From NCBI GenBank assembly GCA_910591455.2, contig OU342823.1, forward strand, positions 6,684,001-6,748,000: a DNA stretch of 64,000 nucleotides. The letters run 5' to 3'. The position numbers and the translations under genes are program-made. Below, one piece after another: positions 27,993 to 39,900 of this stretch (position 1 is the stretch's first letter; each line of letters opens with the position of its first letter). The stretch is from Pholis gunnellus. Taxonomy: Eukaryota; Chordata; Actinopteri; Perciformes; Pholidae. The notes beneath the pieces were generated by a model. That model had not been told where the DNA came from. It saw only the letters and a list, made by a program, of their open reading frames with translations, and searched no databases.

Positions 27993-30900
27993 CAAACCCA
28001 CCTCTTTTCATTTGACCTTGGTCTGGTGGCCTGTGACAGATTTGTACAAGACCCACGAGGTAGAAGGAGAAATCGTTTAAGGACAGAGGGTAATGATAGC
28101 AGTTGGCCTGCACATATGGTGCTGAAGGAATCCCCGAAGGACCATCTCAGACTTGAACCAAATCCTCAGCAAGCCACAAAGTGAACACTTTCACCTGTTT
28201 CTTTCCCCTGGCTTAGTGGGTTTCGATAACATCATCTCATACCTACCAGCAACTGAAATGGCCGGGAATTCTGTTTGGAAATTGTATTAAATGTAAAATT
28301 GACCACAGGTACAGAAGATCTCCCTTTTCAACCTTTTGTAACACACCACCTTGGCAAATCAGTCATGAATTAGTGTTTCAGCTCCTGAAACCAAATATCC
28401 CATTCATTATTTGTCATAGCTGTTAGAATTAAAATTAGTCAATAAACAATAAACATCTACGGGTAATGATTATATGCCGGTAAATTGCATCACCACTCTT
28501 TAGCTACATTAGGGTCACGTTGGTGCAGTTGAACAAAAGTGACATGAAATAAGCACATTAAAGCTATATTTCAAAACCAAAATCAGACTTAAACAGGCAT
28601 GAACGCCTACTTATGCAAGATCCATACCATTTGGTCTAAGGTTATTATTAGATCGTGAAGACTTGCTATGACGTAAACCGTGTTCATCAAGACAAAAGCT
28701 GCGAAATAACATTAACATTCAATTTTGCGAAGCACATTAGGGCTACACAATACACCGTTTCAGCATCGACATCTCGCTGGATGGCGCCCCATGAGTGGTT
28801 TAGGCTCTGCATCTCCTTCTTCACAGGTCTTTTCTCAACACATGTCCTATCCATCTCCATCTTCTTCTCATTAGGATGGTCTGCATTCTGGTTGGCATTT
28901 GTCATACAGTTCTTCATTTGAAATGGTGTTTGGCCTGAAAATGTGAAGTATTGGCCTTAAACTCTTGGTGTGGGAGGTTGACAGTCTGTTGAGATCTTCT
29001 TGTGTCGTTCTCCAGCATTCAGAACCAAACAATAGGGTAAATAAAACACAGCTCTGATACAACTTGAGTTTGGTCTTGATGGTGTACTGCTGTGACCTCT
29101 ATATGTTATTTAGTACTTTGAAAGCGTTCCTTGCCTTATTAAGACTATTATCTGTGCCCCCATTGTGTCTGACAGCGCTGCCCAAATATGTGAACTCGTC
29201 AGTTTTGGGGAGATCTTCTCCGTAAACCTGAATTGGTGAGGGATTTGGAATGTTCAGAGTCATCACTTCGGTTTTCTTTTTGCTGATCTTCAGGCCAATC
29301 TTCTGACCAAAATCCCTGATCACTGATTATCAGAGCCTAGTTTCATATAATGAACCATGTACATTTTTACAGCTCTCAGCAGGTGGGGTCCGGGTCTGAC
29401 CCCTGTCCCAGATTGATGCTTTTAACAAAATAAAATGCAGCCCTAAAGCACATAGCTTTCGCATCATGGCAACTGAATAATGATTTTCAGCTTTATTTGC
29501 CTAACCTCACACCAATATTCAACCAAACCAAAGGCAAATTACATTAGACGTTCCGAATTTAAAGGCTAGATAACTAAGGCAGACATGCTAATTGCTCAGT
29601 GATAAAAATAACTGAGTTCATACTTCCTAACTGACTAATTAACTCGGAGAACAGCATTAAGGCGGCTTCTTGTCTCCGCTGGAAATGAGATTCAATCATG
29701 GATGTAAAATTGTAATTGATGCATCTAAGGTGGTGTCATGCAGCATGCAAACAAGGCGAGATGGGGATTTCGGATTAGATTTACTTGGCTGAAGAAATAA
29801 ATGAGCATGACACAGACTTTGTAAATACAGAAATGTAACTGATGCAACTGATAATGATGGAAAGCCTGAGGGGGGAAATGTGGGCAGAAGAACACAAATG
29901 TGTCAGCTTTGCACTGCGTTATAATAATTTGACATCCTTCGCAGTTCTTTTTCATGAATAATCTCTTCCAAATTGTTAATAGAATGACAGAGTTGTCTGC
30001 AAGTATGTGTGATTGACATTTGGATAGCTAATGGAAATATGAGGTGCAATTCCAATGATTCATTGTGTCACTACACATGATGTGGTGCTGAGAGAGATTT
30101 ACATTTCTACCTTAACCGCTCCAATTTACCAGTGCTGAGTGTGGCTGGCCACTGGCCTTGTTAATTGAATTAGTGAAGAAGTAATTTATTCATGAAGAGA
30201 GTAAGTAAAAAGAACAAATGACAAAATATCAGGCTGAGGAAAAAAAACTATGCATTTAAATGAAGTAGCTGTTTACTATGTCACGATGTAATTACTGAAC
30301 CAATATTCTAGCAATGAGCTTGAAGTGTGTTTGATCTATCAAAGCAATTAGATCATTAGATCATAAACAGTATGTACGCCACACAATGTAGACGTAAATA
30401 TTACGCTCAAAACTGTCAAAAAATACCAACACAAGCCTCTTAAATCAAGTGTAGATTTGTGCAAATGTATAATAAGATGGTGTCTATAGCGTTATAAGCA
30501 CAACGATATGTTATTTAGAGGTGTACATCCAGGTCTACATTAATCACACGGTTGCTTGTGAAGCGCAGAGACTCTGTAGGCTTTCAGTCCGACTGTCACG
30601 GATTACCACACATTCTAAAAGAGTGGAGACCTTTAATCAGTGAAATCACCAGGTGCAGTGTTTGTGGCAGGAGTGGAAACTTCCAGACTCATACTTCAAT
30701 ACCATTTGCTCGCCCTTTCTACCCGGAGTTACTGCATATGGAGGCAGCCGCTTGGTCCAGTTTTTTTTTTATATTCATCACCAATAAACAGGAATTAATT
30801 TGCGGTTTCCTAGAAATGGATTTAGAGGAAGAAATTTTGGGAAATAAGGTTATTCATTCTGTTGCCAAGAGCTCGATGAGAAGATTGAGAACACTCTCAT

Positions 30901-33900
30901 GTTTGTATGCTTGATACGAAGCGAGAGCCAGCAGGTGATTAGCGTAGCGTAGCAGAACGACTGGAAACAGCTGGCTTTGCTCTGTCCAAAGGCTAAAACA
31001 AATGTCTGCCAGCTAAGAGTGTATCAATCAGCCAACTTTGCACAAAAGTGAATAGGTGTATGTTCCAAAATGTCAAACTGTTCTTTTACATCGTTTACAC
31101 GTGTTGCATTTTGCAAAGAAGCAAGATGTCGAAAGAGGTTTGCTACAGGAGGGAGTTCCCCAGAACAGCAACCTGTTGTCCCAACACATCAATAACCGCA
31201 GCTTGGTCGGTGCCCCTCGGCGTCCGATAGCGATCCACGGAGGCGCCCTTTAGCATCTGTATGTGACGCACCAGGCTTTCAACTAACTCCATGCACGTCA
31301 TTATTAGACACTCAGAGCAAGTGACCTAACACAACGTGCACGATAGTCTGTTTTGGCCATTTGGGTTGGGTGGTCGATGGGACAAACAAACACTGGACTT
31401 ATAACCCGAAGGCGCTGCTTTTTTTTTTACGTCAGTTGATAGTAATGTGACTGATTAGTCCCATTGTTGCATAAAAATAACTTCCTTCGAAGACGTAAGT
31501 TTATTTTGAAAAGTTACTTTGCATGAAAAGAGCATATATTGAAACTTTGTCCCTGACACATCCTTAGCTGTTGCTAGAGGGGTATACCTTTTTGAAGCTT
31601 GAAGGTAGTTTGAAGCTTAGGGCCACTGACCCAGCCGTGGTTTTTGACGAGTCTGCAGTGAGAACGTGTTGACAACAGCTACAAATCCTGACAAGTTATC
31701 CTTTAAGAAGAACCCTGAACACCCTACCTGCTGCTTGTGTGGTGACTTGTCTGGGGATTTTGGTCAATAACAAGAGCGGATACACAAGGACAACGGGGTA
31801 TTAGACGGACTGACTGAACCTCTATCTGCTCACTGAGTGTAAATCCCACAGTATGAAAGTTACATATGGTGGCTGGATGTACATTTGACAGGTTCACTTT
31901 ATAAAAGCGCTTATATTTCTTTTGTCTGACAGCTCTTACAATATTAAATTGCCACATAACCAGACTAGTTATTTAAGTGACATGCTAACTGTGTTATAAG
32001 CATCCGCTGCAATGGATTAACTTGATCACATGGTTTGCAAATCTCAAAACTGCAAGCCGGCAGTTATAATAAGCACCTTCCATATCTCAGCAAAAGTGGA
32101 ACTTAGACTGGCTGCATTTATCCTTTTTAGTGTCGGGTCGTAACTCCTGTCTTTCCCATCACTACCGTGCATCTGTCACTTGCTCGCAGAGACATCAGGG
32201 TTTTCCCTCTCGAGTCTCAGAGTCGAAAGCTCTCACCAACCCCACCTCGCATCAGCACTGGCTCACACACAAAGACACGCGACACCGCAGAACCCCTAAG
32301 TCCCTTTTGCATTCTAAATAGGCTAATTTCTCTGCTGATCTGGGATTTGGGAGTGTTCGAGTTTATTGAAGGAGCTGACACAGATCAAGACATTTGTGGT
32401 TCATGGATTAAGCCTTACCTCTGGTATAAATCAAGGAATACAGTGCCACTTTTGCAATCAGTGTAGACTCTTGAGCCGACCAACCAATTATTCTCAATCA
32501 AATATGTACATAAGTAAAAAGAAGGGGTTTCCTGTTATGGTTTCTGAGATTTTTATTGCTGCTGTTGTTCGTGTTATCTACCATTTCTCCAGGAATGCTG
32601 TGCGAGTGCAGGCACGCAGGGATAACATTGTATTGGATGAGCCAAAAAGATTCCTGAAGCTGGAGATTGAAGAGTGCTTGAGTAATCTCCTATAATCCTT
32701 TTTGTTCACCCAGGAGATTGTCCTCCTTTAGAAGTTTGCAGCCAGACAAAGAGGTGGATAGCGCGATGGTATCAACTCTAATAGACTGGGGAGGTTGAGG
32801 AAAAGGCTAGCCACCTCACTGTGTCAAATGGGCCCAGGTTCAAGGAAGTCAGCTCTTTCTCAATTATTTTCTAAATTAACCCACAAGCTCCATAGAGATT
32901 AAACGGAGACTATCTGAGGTATTACGGTTCAGAAGTGGTCAGGAAAAGCAGTTCAGGGGTGTGATCCTCATGTCAAAGTACTGGCATACCTCTCAGATGC
33001 CAAAGAATACCCTTGTGGCATTTTCTATAGTGTTAAAGAATTAAATTCAAGACTGAATGCAGTTGAGTGATAGTACGTTTGTCATCTAGCTGCATTGCAT
33101 CAGCTGTGACTGTGTTACTCACACATCTCTCCTCCTGTTGAGTGCTTGCTTCTGTTTTTTTTAATTTGTCTGAAACAGCAGAGCTTCTCATTTGGTTGTT
33201 TGACGACAAATGATTGACAGAAGATCATCCCCATTGGTGTGGGCAACAGTGGAATTCCCAGAGCCCAGAAAAGAAGACCTCATACTTTTAGTGTGTGCTC
33301 ATCGTTCCTAAATCTGGCGCGGTGAAATATTGCTCAGGAGCGCTGCGCCTTCATGAGTAAAGGCGTAATAAGAGCCTTGAAAGGTCATATCATCTGTCTT
33401 GCTGTTGTTTAATGGAAAGTGTGGCCACTCGCCAAGGTCTGGTGTGTCTCAAGGACCCCAGGTTAAGTAATGCTAAGACTCCAGTTAATAACAAAGGGCT
33501 TCAAATAGAGTCTGCAGAGCTCGCATCATTACAGGGAAGTGGCTGCAAGCACTTTGATTAGTTTAGAAACCACGAAAAGAAGTGGATCCATGCTGAGACC
33601 TGACATTTAAAAACAAGAAATAACAGCATGGCTCAAAAAACTAAGATTCTTGGGTTTCCTGGAAATGTTACATATGTGTATTTGTTGCAGTGAAAATCTC
33701 TGTGACAGTACATGTTTTCTAACATCTTTTTATTATTATTACTGTCTCATCACATTTAGTTTTTTTATTTGTGATAAGGCAGTTTTGTAGGGTCCAATAA
33801 AAAGTTTTGGGATGACCCAATCAAGTATTCTTTTCCCTCGATCCCGGTCATTTAATGTTGAGTATCTGCCGATACTAACTCCTGACTCGTTACTTGTATT

Positions 33901-36900
33901 TTCCTAAATAATACAGCTGCAGAGTGCACACTTCAAGAACATTGAAGTTATTCAAATCAATCCAATGCATGAGCTTAACAACTGAATAGCTCTGCATTGC
34001 ATTAAGAAGAAAATGCCTTTTATCCTTCTGTCTTTTTTTGACCTTGTCGCTATCTTAAAGGAAGTTTCTCTCTCCCTTTTAAAGTGAATTAACTATCCGC
34101 TGAGTATTTATTTACGTCGTCTGTGCATCTTTTGTGCATTTTACATTAATACATTCTTATAGGATTTCTACTTTCAGTGCTTTTGTTTGGTGAGTGTGGT
34201 TGTTGTCGGCGCTCCCCTGACTGTCTGTGGTGAAACACCATAGATGAAAGCAAAACGCAAGAAACGCTCTCGCTCTCGCTGAAATATAACAAGTGCACAC
34301 AATACAGATAAAAACAGATATTGGATATCGGACATCCCCAGTCTTTATTACTATTTCTATGAATTATTTTCCGGCTTAAGTGAAAAGACTCAGCAACTGA
34401 TGAGCACAGCTGTGTTTCTCTTGAAGTGCACCATTTAAACCTCTTGTTTAATAAAAAATCCATTATCAACACATTTATTTCATAGTTTTATTTTTTTACT
34501 GCAACAAGAAGACAGATATTTCAGAATTTCTTTTGAGATTGCAGAGAATCCCAATAGTCCCAATATAAACACTGGTGTTTATATTTGTGTCCGTTCAACT
34601 CGTAGTTCTGGCGTCGCCAACAGGGAGGGCGGCATGTTAATCTGCTCCGTCAACTCAGAGTTCAAACAGAGTACGGTCTGTCATGTTCCCCGTAGCATTT
34701 GAAAGGCAGAATGTACCAAAGTACTATTCGCCGTCAACGCACAGGTCAGTCCTCTCCCATTTAATTAAGCTAATCACTCATTATATCCTTGAACAACAGA
34801 GGGAACGATATACATGCTGTGAAATATATGTTTTTATATTGTGTCAGAGAAGAATCTACCTGGCAGTCAAAGTAAATTAATTTGCTTTGATGTCTCCTGG
34901 ATTAAAGCCCTGCAACACATTAGTGTCTGCGTAGCTTGCTGCCCCACTTAACGGTTGTTCTTTTGCAAGCAGAACTAAGACACATTAAATCACACCACAC
35001 GAGGAGTAGACACTATCAGAGCTGCTGCACAAAACACACTGAATCACCCCAATGTGTTTGAAAGTACCTCACAAAGAAAGTGGCTTAATCTGGTTTTGCT
35101 TTATCTCCCAACATCCAACAACTCGCACTTCTGTGTAGCCTTAGAGAGGAATGTGAGGACATGCAGTATACTGATGTCGTACATTGAAAACCCCCTTTCT
35201 TTTTAAACCAGCAGATTCTGTCTATTTTTATGGAAAATAAGTCTACAAGCATCAGCCACTAGAGGAATCAATAAGTTAGGGTTTATCCACACCACCGTGG
35301 ATGCAGAAGTGGAGAGTCTATTCACAACTCGTTCATGAGAATGCCATCACCATCTCAGGGTCATTTTTTTAAAGGTTACATTGTGAAGATTACGAAATAA
35401 TCGGACATGAGGTCACCTCTCAAATGCAAATTTCACCGGAACTCTTAACTCCTACAACAACTTCTGCTCATATGACTCTTCTTTTATTTATATTGCCTGT
35501 GATAGTTAGATTTTACGATTTCATTCTGGTCTATGAAGCTATAACATAATTCCCTTTTTTGTTGATTTGCTGCTGATCAGTTCAGGTTCTCTGGGACCTC
35601 AGCAGCAGCAGCTCAGTGTGACAGATGATGTGTGACCTAAGATCCCCTGGATCGTAATACTGTTGGCTGCCTTGCTCCTTGGCCCACTTTTAATGATTAT
35701 TCTGCCTCAGGCCAGTGGATTAATTCTGTCTATAGAGCCTTGAAGAAACAAAGAGGAAATGTACCTATTGTATAACGCAGCTATAGCTGACTCTTTGGTA
35801 AAATTAGGAAATCATGAAACTGCATTAATTCACTCAAAAATGATTTTTTCATTCTGTGAAATTCAAGTTGTTAGGGTTTGAACAAAGAACCGAGCACTGG
35901 CAGAATATTTGGTATGAATGCTAATTTACTGGATCAGTCATCTGAGTCGGTTAACGATGTATTTCAAATGCATTTTTAAGAAATATAAATATACTCTGGA
36001 TTGGTAGAATATAAATAAATGCAGTTTTTACACAGAAATTGTTAAATTACCTACTTAAAATAGCTTTAAATGCAGTTGTGAGATACATTCTACTTCACTC
36101 ATCAATACTTAGGAAGACTTTTAAGACCATTATGATAAATGTAAGGAAAACACATGTGAGAGGATTAGATCTTCAGTCACTAAATAAACACGTTTCAATC
36201 ACAAAGCATCAACTGACCTATAGCTGGTTAGTTTAAAGGTAAACACCACCTACATTAAGATTTAAGAATGAACATAAGCTATTCTCTCTCAAAGCCAGAA
36301 AATAAAGTAATTTTTGACGTCATCAAAGTCTAGTGCTGCTCCATATACAATGAATGGGTTAGGGTTAGGGCAGCCGTGTTTGTCAAGAGGGGCCAGTTGC
36401 AGTCAATTATACACATACATCTTACTGCCCAGAGTAGAATGCAAATAAGCAGTGGGAGAGGAGTACGAACATTACACAAACCAAACTTAGTGTAAATAAT
36501 GGTATAAATAATGTTTCACAAAGCGGCAACCTCCGGTTCTTAAAACATGAAACCAGTGCTGAAGTGACTTAAACTTGCATTTGTGGTGACTCCACTGGTT
36601 GCATTGTGTCCACTTCATGAAAACACAAACTTTTACACATAATCGTAACCCTTCGGTCACCTAAAAATGTGTTTTTCTGCCTTTGGTTGTTCTTAGCTCC
36701 ACCCTCTCGTGTCACTTCTGGTTCCCGTAAACCAACATGGTGACGGCCAAAAACCAAAGATGGCCAAAATGCTGAACTCCAGGCCTTAAAAACCATAGTC
36801 CACAAACTAATGGGTGACATTGCGGTGACTACGTCCACTTCTTATCCACAGGTTTTCACCTGGCCTCAGTCATGTTGGTGATGCTTTGATTCATTCTCTA

Positions 36901-39900
36901 AAGTTATCTTATCAAATGTCGCCTTCTGTTGTGATTTCCACTCCCAACATGAAGCAACAGCAATCCATTTACTGTCGTGATCAACATCATCCCTTTTCCT
37001 GCCAGGTCCCACTGCCCCCTGTCAGCCGCTATGTATTATTGAAGGGTTCACAAGTTCAATGGTTGCCGGAGGGTCTTGTCTCTGGGGAAAAGCGAGATGT
37101 CCAAGGAACAGTGATGTTACTGGTAGAACATATTAAATCAGGCCCCATGTGGTGATGTGGTTTCAGGAGCTAAGATGGCGAATTAACCCTCCAGCACAGA
37201 TATAGACACAAATGGAAAACTAACACAGACAGTCGTGTTAAGACTCCACACAAAGACACGCACACACAGACAAAAGAATGTGTGCAATACATGCATTATA
37301 TTCTATAAATCACCTACACAAAGAAAATACTCTTTACCTGTGTACAGAATCTCTCTGTAGCGGGCAGAGGGGCAGTCGTATATCACTGAGTTAGCATTGT
37401 GGAAGTTCATGGTTGTGTTTGCTCCGTTATTGTTGTAGTAAATGTGATCGAGGTTGTGGCTTAGAAAGTTGCATTCTGCCCCGATCCAAGGTTGCATAGT
37501 CATTTCCAATAAAATGAAAAGTGAGGAAAGACTAACCTTCACAATAAAAGACCAGGAGAATCAAAGATGAGAGAAGCAGTTTCATGGTGTTAGTTTTTAA
37601 ATGAACGTGTGATACGGTGCTGTACGGGGAGTCCATAAGTGAAAGACGATTTGTTGTGGAATATACTAGGACAATGATTGTAACATCTTGACAATAGTAA
37701 CAGTGGTATCTTCACTCTCTCAACAGTGATCTCTTTTTGCGTTGTCATCCCGAAATAGATTTTTTTTCGTCTGTTTTACTTTACCAGTGTCTTGCTGTTT
37801 TTATTCTCAAAATACCCAACTATATATATATATTCTGTGGTGGCATATGTATCTTGATGAGTTGGTGTTAACTGCAACCTGATAATTAAAATGTCCGGTG
37901 CCATTCGAGGAGCTCATCCATCCCTATTTTAGCTGAAATCTGTTTCTCTCCATCTGTTCAGGAATCATCAGGACTGCCTTATCTGAAATGGACCGGGAAG
38001 CCAGAGAACACTACACCGTTGTTATCCAAGCCAAAGACATGGCGGGCCAGGTCGGAGGCCTCTCCGGCTCCACCACCATTAACATCACTCTGACAGACGT
38101 CAACGACAACCCGCCCATGTTTCCCCAAAGTGCGTATCCATCGTTACCTGAAAACAACAAACAAAATGCAGGCCAAACTTGATTATTTTGCAGAACAATC
38201 AGTAGAAAACCACAGTTAAGTGAATAATGATTAGGCTAAATTGTCTTTGGCCATAGCTTCTATTAGGAAACTCTTAACGCAAACTAGCCACAAGGCTAAT
38301 TTAGCACAATAACCAATGGGAAAGTGAATGTGTTACTACGAACCTACATATACAGTATATACACAACTTATGTTACATTAAATGGAGTAGCTTTGGCTGG
38401 AAATTGGAAAAACATTTTAAGCAGACCTCCATTACAGAGGCCTGAGGCAGAACCTGAACAGCATTTCTAACAGGAGATCTGTGTTGTGTTTCCCTTCTGA
38501 AAGTGGACGAGCAGACATGCTATTTTTAAAATCATCTGCACACAAAAGACAACCAGATTATTGCTGTTATGGCTGCTTGAATGAAAAGAAGAAGCATCAA
38601 CAGTTCAGTATTTGCAGGGACAAAATTCTTTTAATTATAATTTATTCATGCTTGCGGTAATTAACCATATATCAATCCTAGAGGGTCTTAGAGAGCAGAT
38701 CATGGATTATTGAAGCTTCCCGTCATAGACCTCTTTAGCATTCCTCACTGTGATGTATTATACTTCATTACTGTGTGACTCAGTAGTCTAATATTGCAGT
38801 TAAATGTTTCCATAATTAGCTGAATTAGACTAGCTTTTATCAAAACCCTTTGTTTTGCCGTCTGAATTTCCTCCGTTTTAATAATAAATACTGTATAAGT
38901 AATGATAAAGTTGTCTTTGAAAGGGCCCCATCAAGCACAATCCCCGGGGCTTGGAGATTTTCATTTTTGTGCTGCAGTGAATACCATCAACATTGTCTGA
39001 ATTATCACCCACGATGATCCACGCCATTGCAGTACTACAGCATGAACCTCCGTTTAGCATTTAATGTCACTTGATGCACTGCAGACTATTTTTAATGACA
39101 TTCCCTCAGGAACAAATGGTGACAGAATCAAACTGCTCAGCTAAGCCCTGTTAGAAGAACATCCAGACAACGATGTGGGGCTAGTCAGCTTCTGTTTTAA
39201 ATATATATATATTTAGTTTTTACCCCCATCTCTAAATGAGTACGCATTAATGTTTATCCACAGAAAATTACCAGCTGTACGTCCCTGAATCAGCTCAAGT
39301 AGGGAAACCGGTGGGGAAGATCAAAGCCAATGATGAGGACCTTGGCATCAATGCAGACATCAAGTACAGCATCATTAACTCAGAGGGGGCCAACACGTTC
39401 TCCATAGCCACGGAAAGGGACACGAGAGAGGGCATCATCAGCCTCAAAAAGGTAAGAACATGATTCCTGCAACACAGAAATGTGAACCCTCTGGAAAATA
39501 TATGAGCAAAGAGCCCTGTGGAGCAGTCTTGCTTGAACACTTACTTAAAGGGGACTTGAGTATACTTGTATTTTGGGTTTTAGTTAGAGTATGTTTACAT
39601 GCTTTGATGTTCAAAAAACACATTATTTTTCTTATACTGTTTGCCTGAATATACCTGTATTCACCCTCTGAAAGGCTCTGTTTTAACGCCTGTCTCTTTA
39701 AGACCTTAAACCTTCCTGAAACCAGTCCAGTCTGCTCTGATTGGCTTCCGAGAAAAATATGGTGTACCTCTGCAAAGGTTGTCTTTTTGCCGTTTGTGGG
39801 TTTGTGTGTGTTCCATGATATTCCCCCTTTAAAAGGTGTATTCTGGAGAGTTTTGACCATAAGTGGTACCATAAAACAGGTCCTCATATCAAATGACTAA

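Larger units (their letters stand above)
26452..37961 (+). other. cdh18: cdh18 intron 3 (11.5 kb)
   Basis: Weak donor GTGTGG, acceptor ATCTGTTCAG. Holds a CTG repeat (27074-27094), a CA repeat (27962-27989), a minus-strand LINE remnant (28690-29323), repeat copies at 30920-31040, 31205-31735 and 36525-36846, and a candidate minus-strand secreted-protein gene at 37138-37585. The remainder is AT-rich with nothing I can name. Confidence 0.85.

Noticed and set aside
30552..30914. 120-codon + strand frame in intron 3
   Set aside because: No domain or splice evidence; low-similarity composition and adjacent to repeat fragments.
36357..36370. Two TTAGGG units
   Set aside because: Only two units; too short for an interstitial telomere.
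36569..36838. 89-codon minus-strand frame in intron 3
   Set aside because: It lies wholly inside repeat family B, whose other copy at 55811 is not open in the same way.
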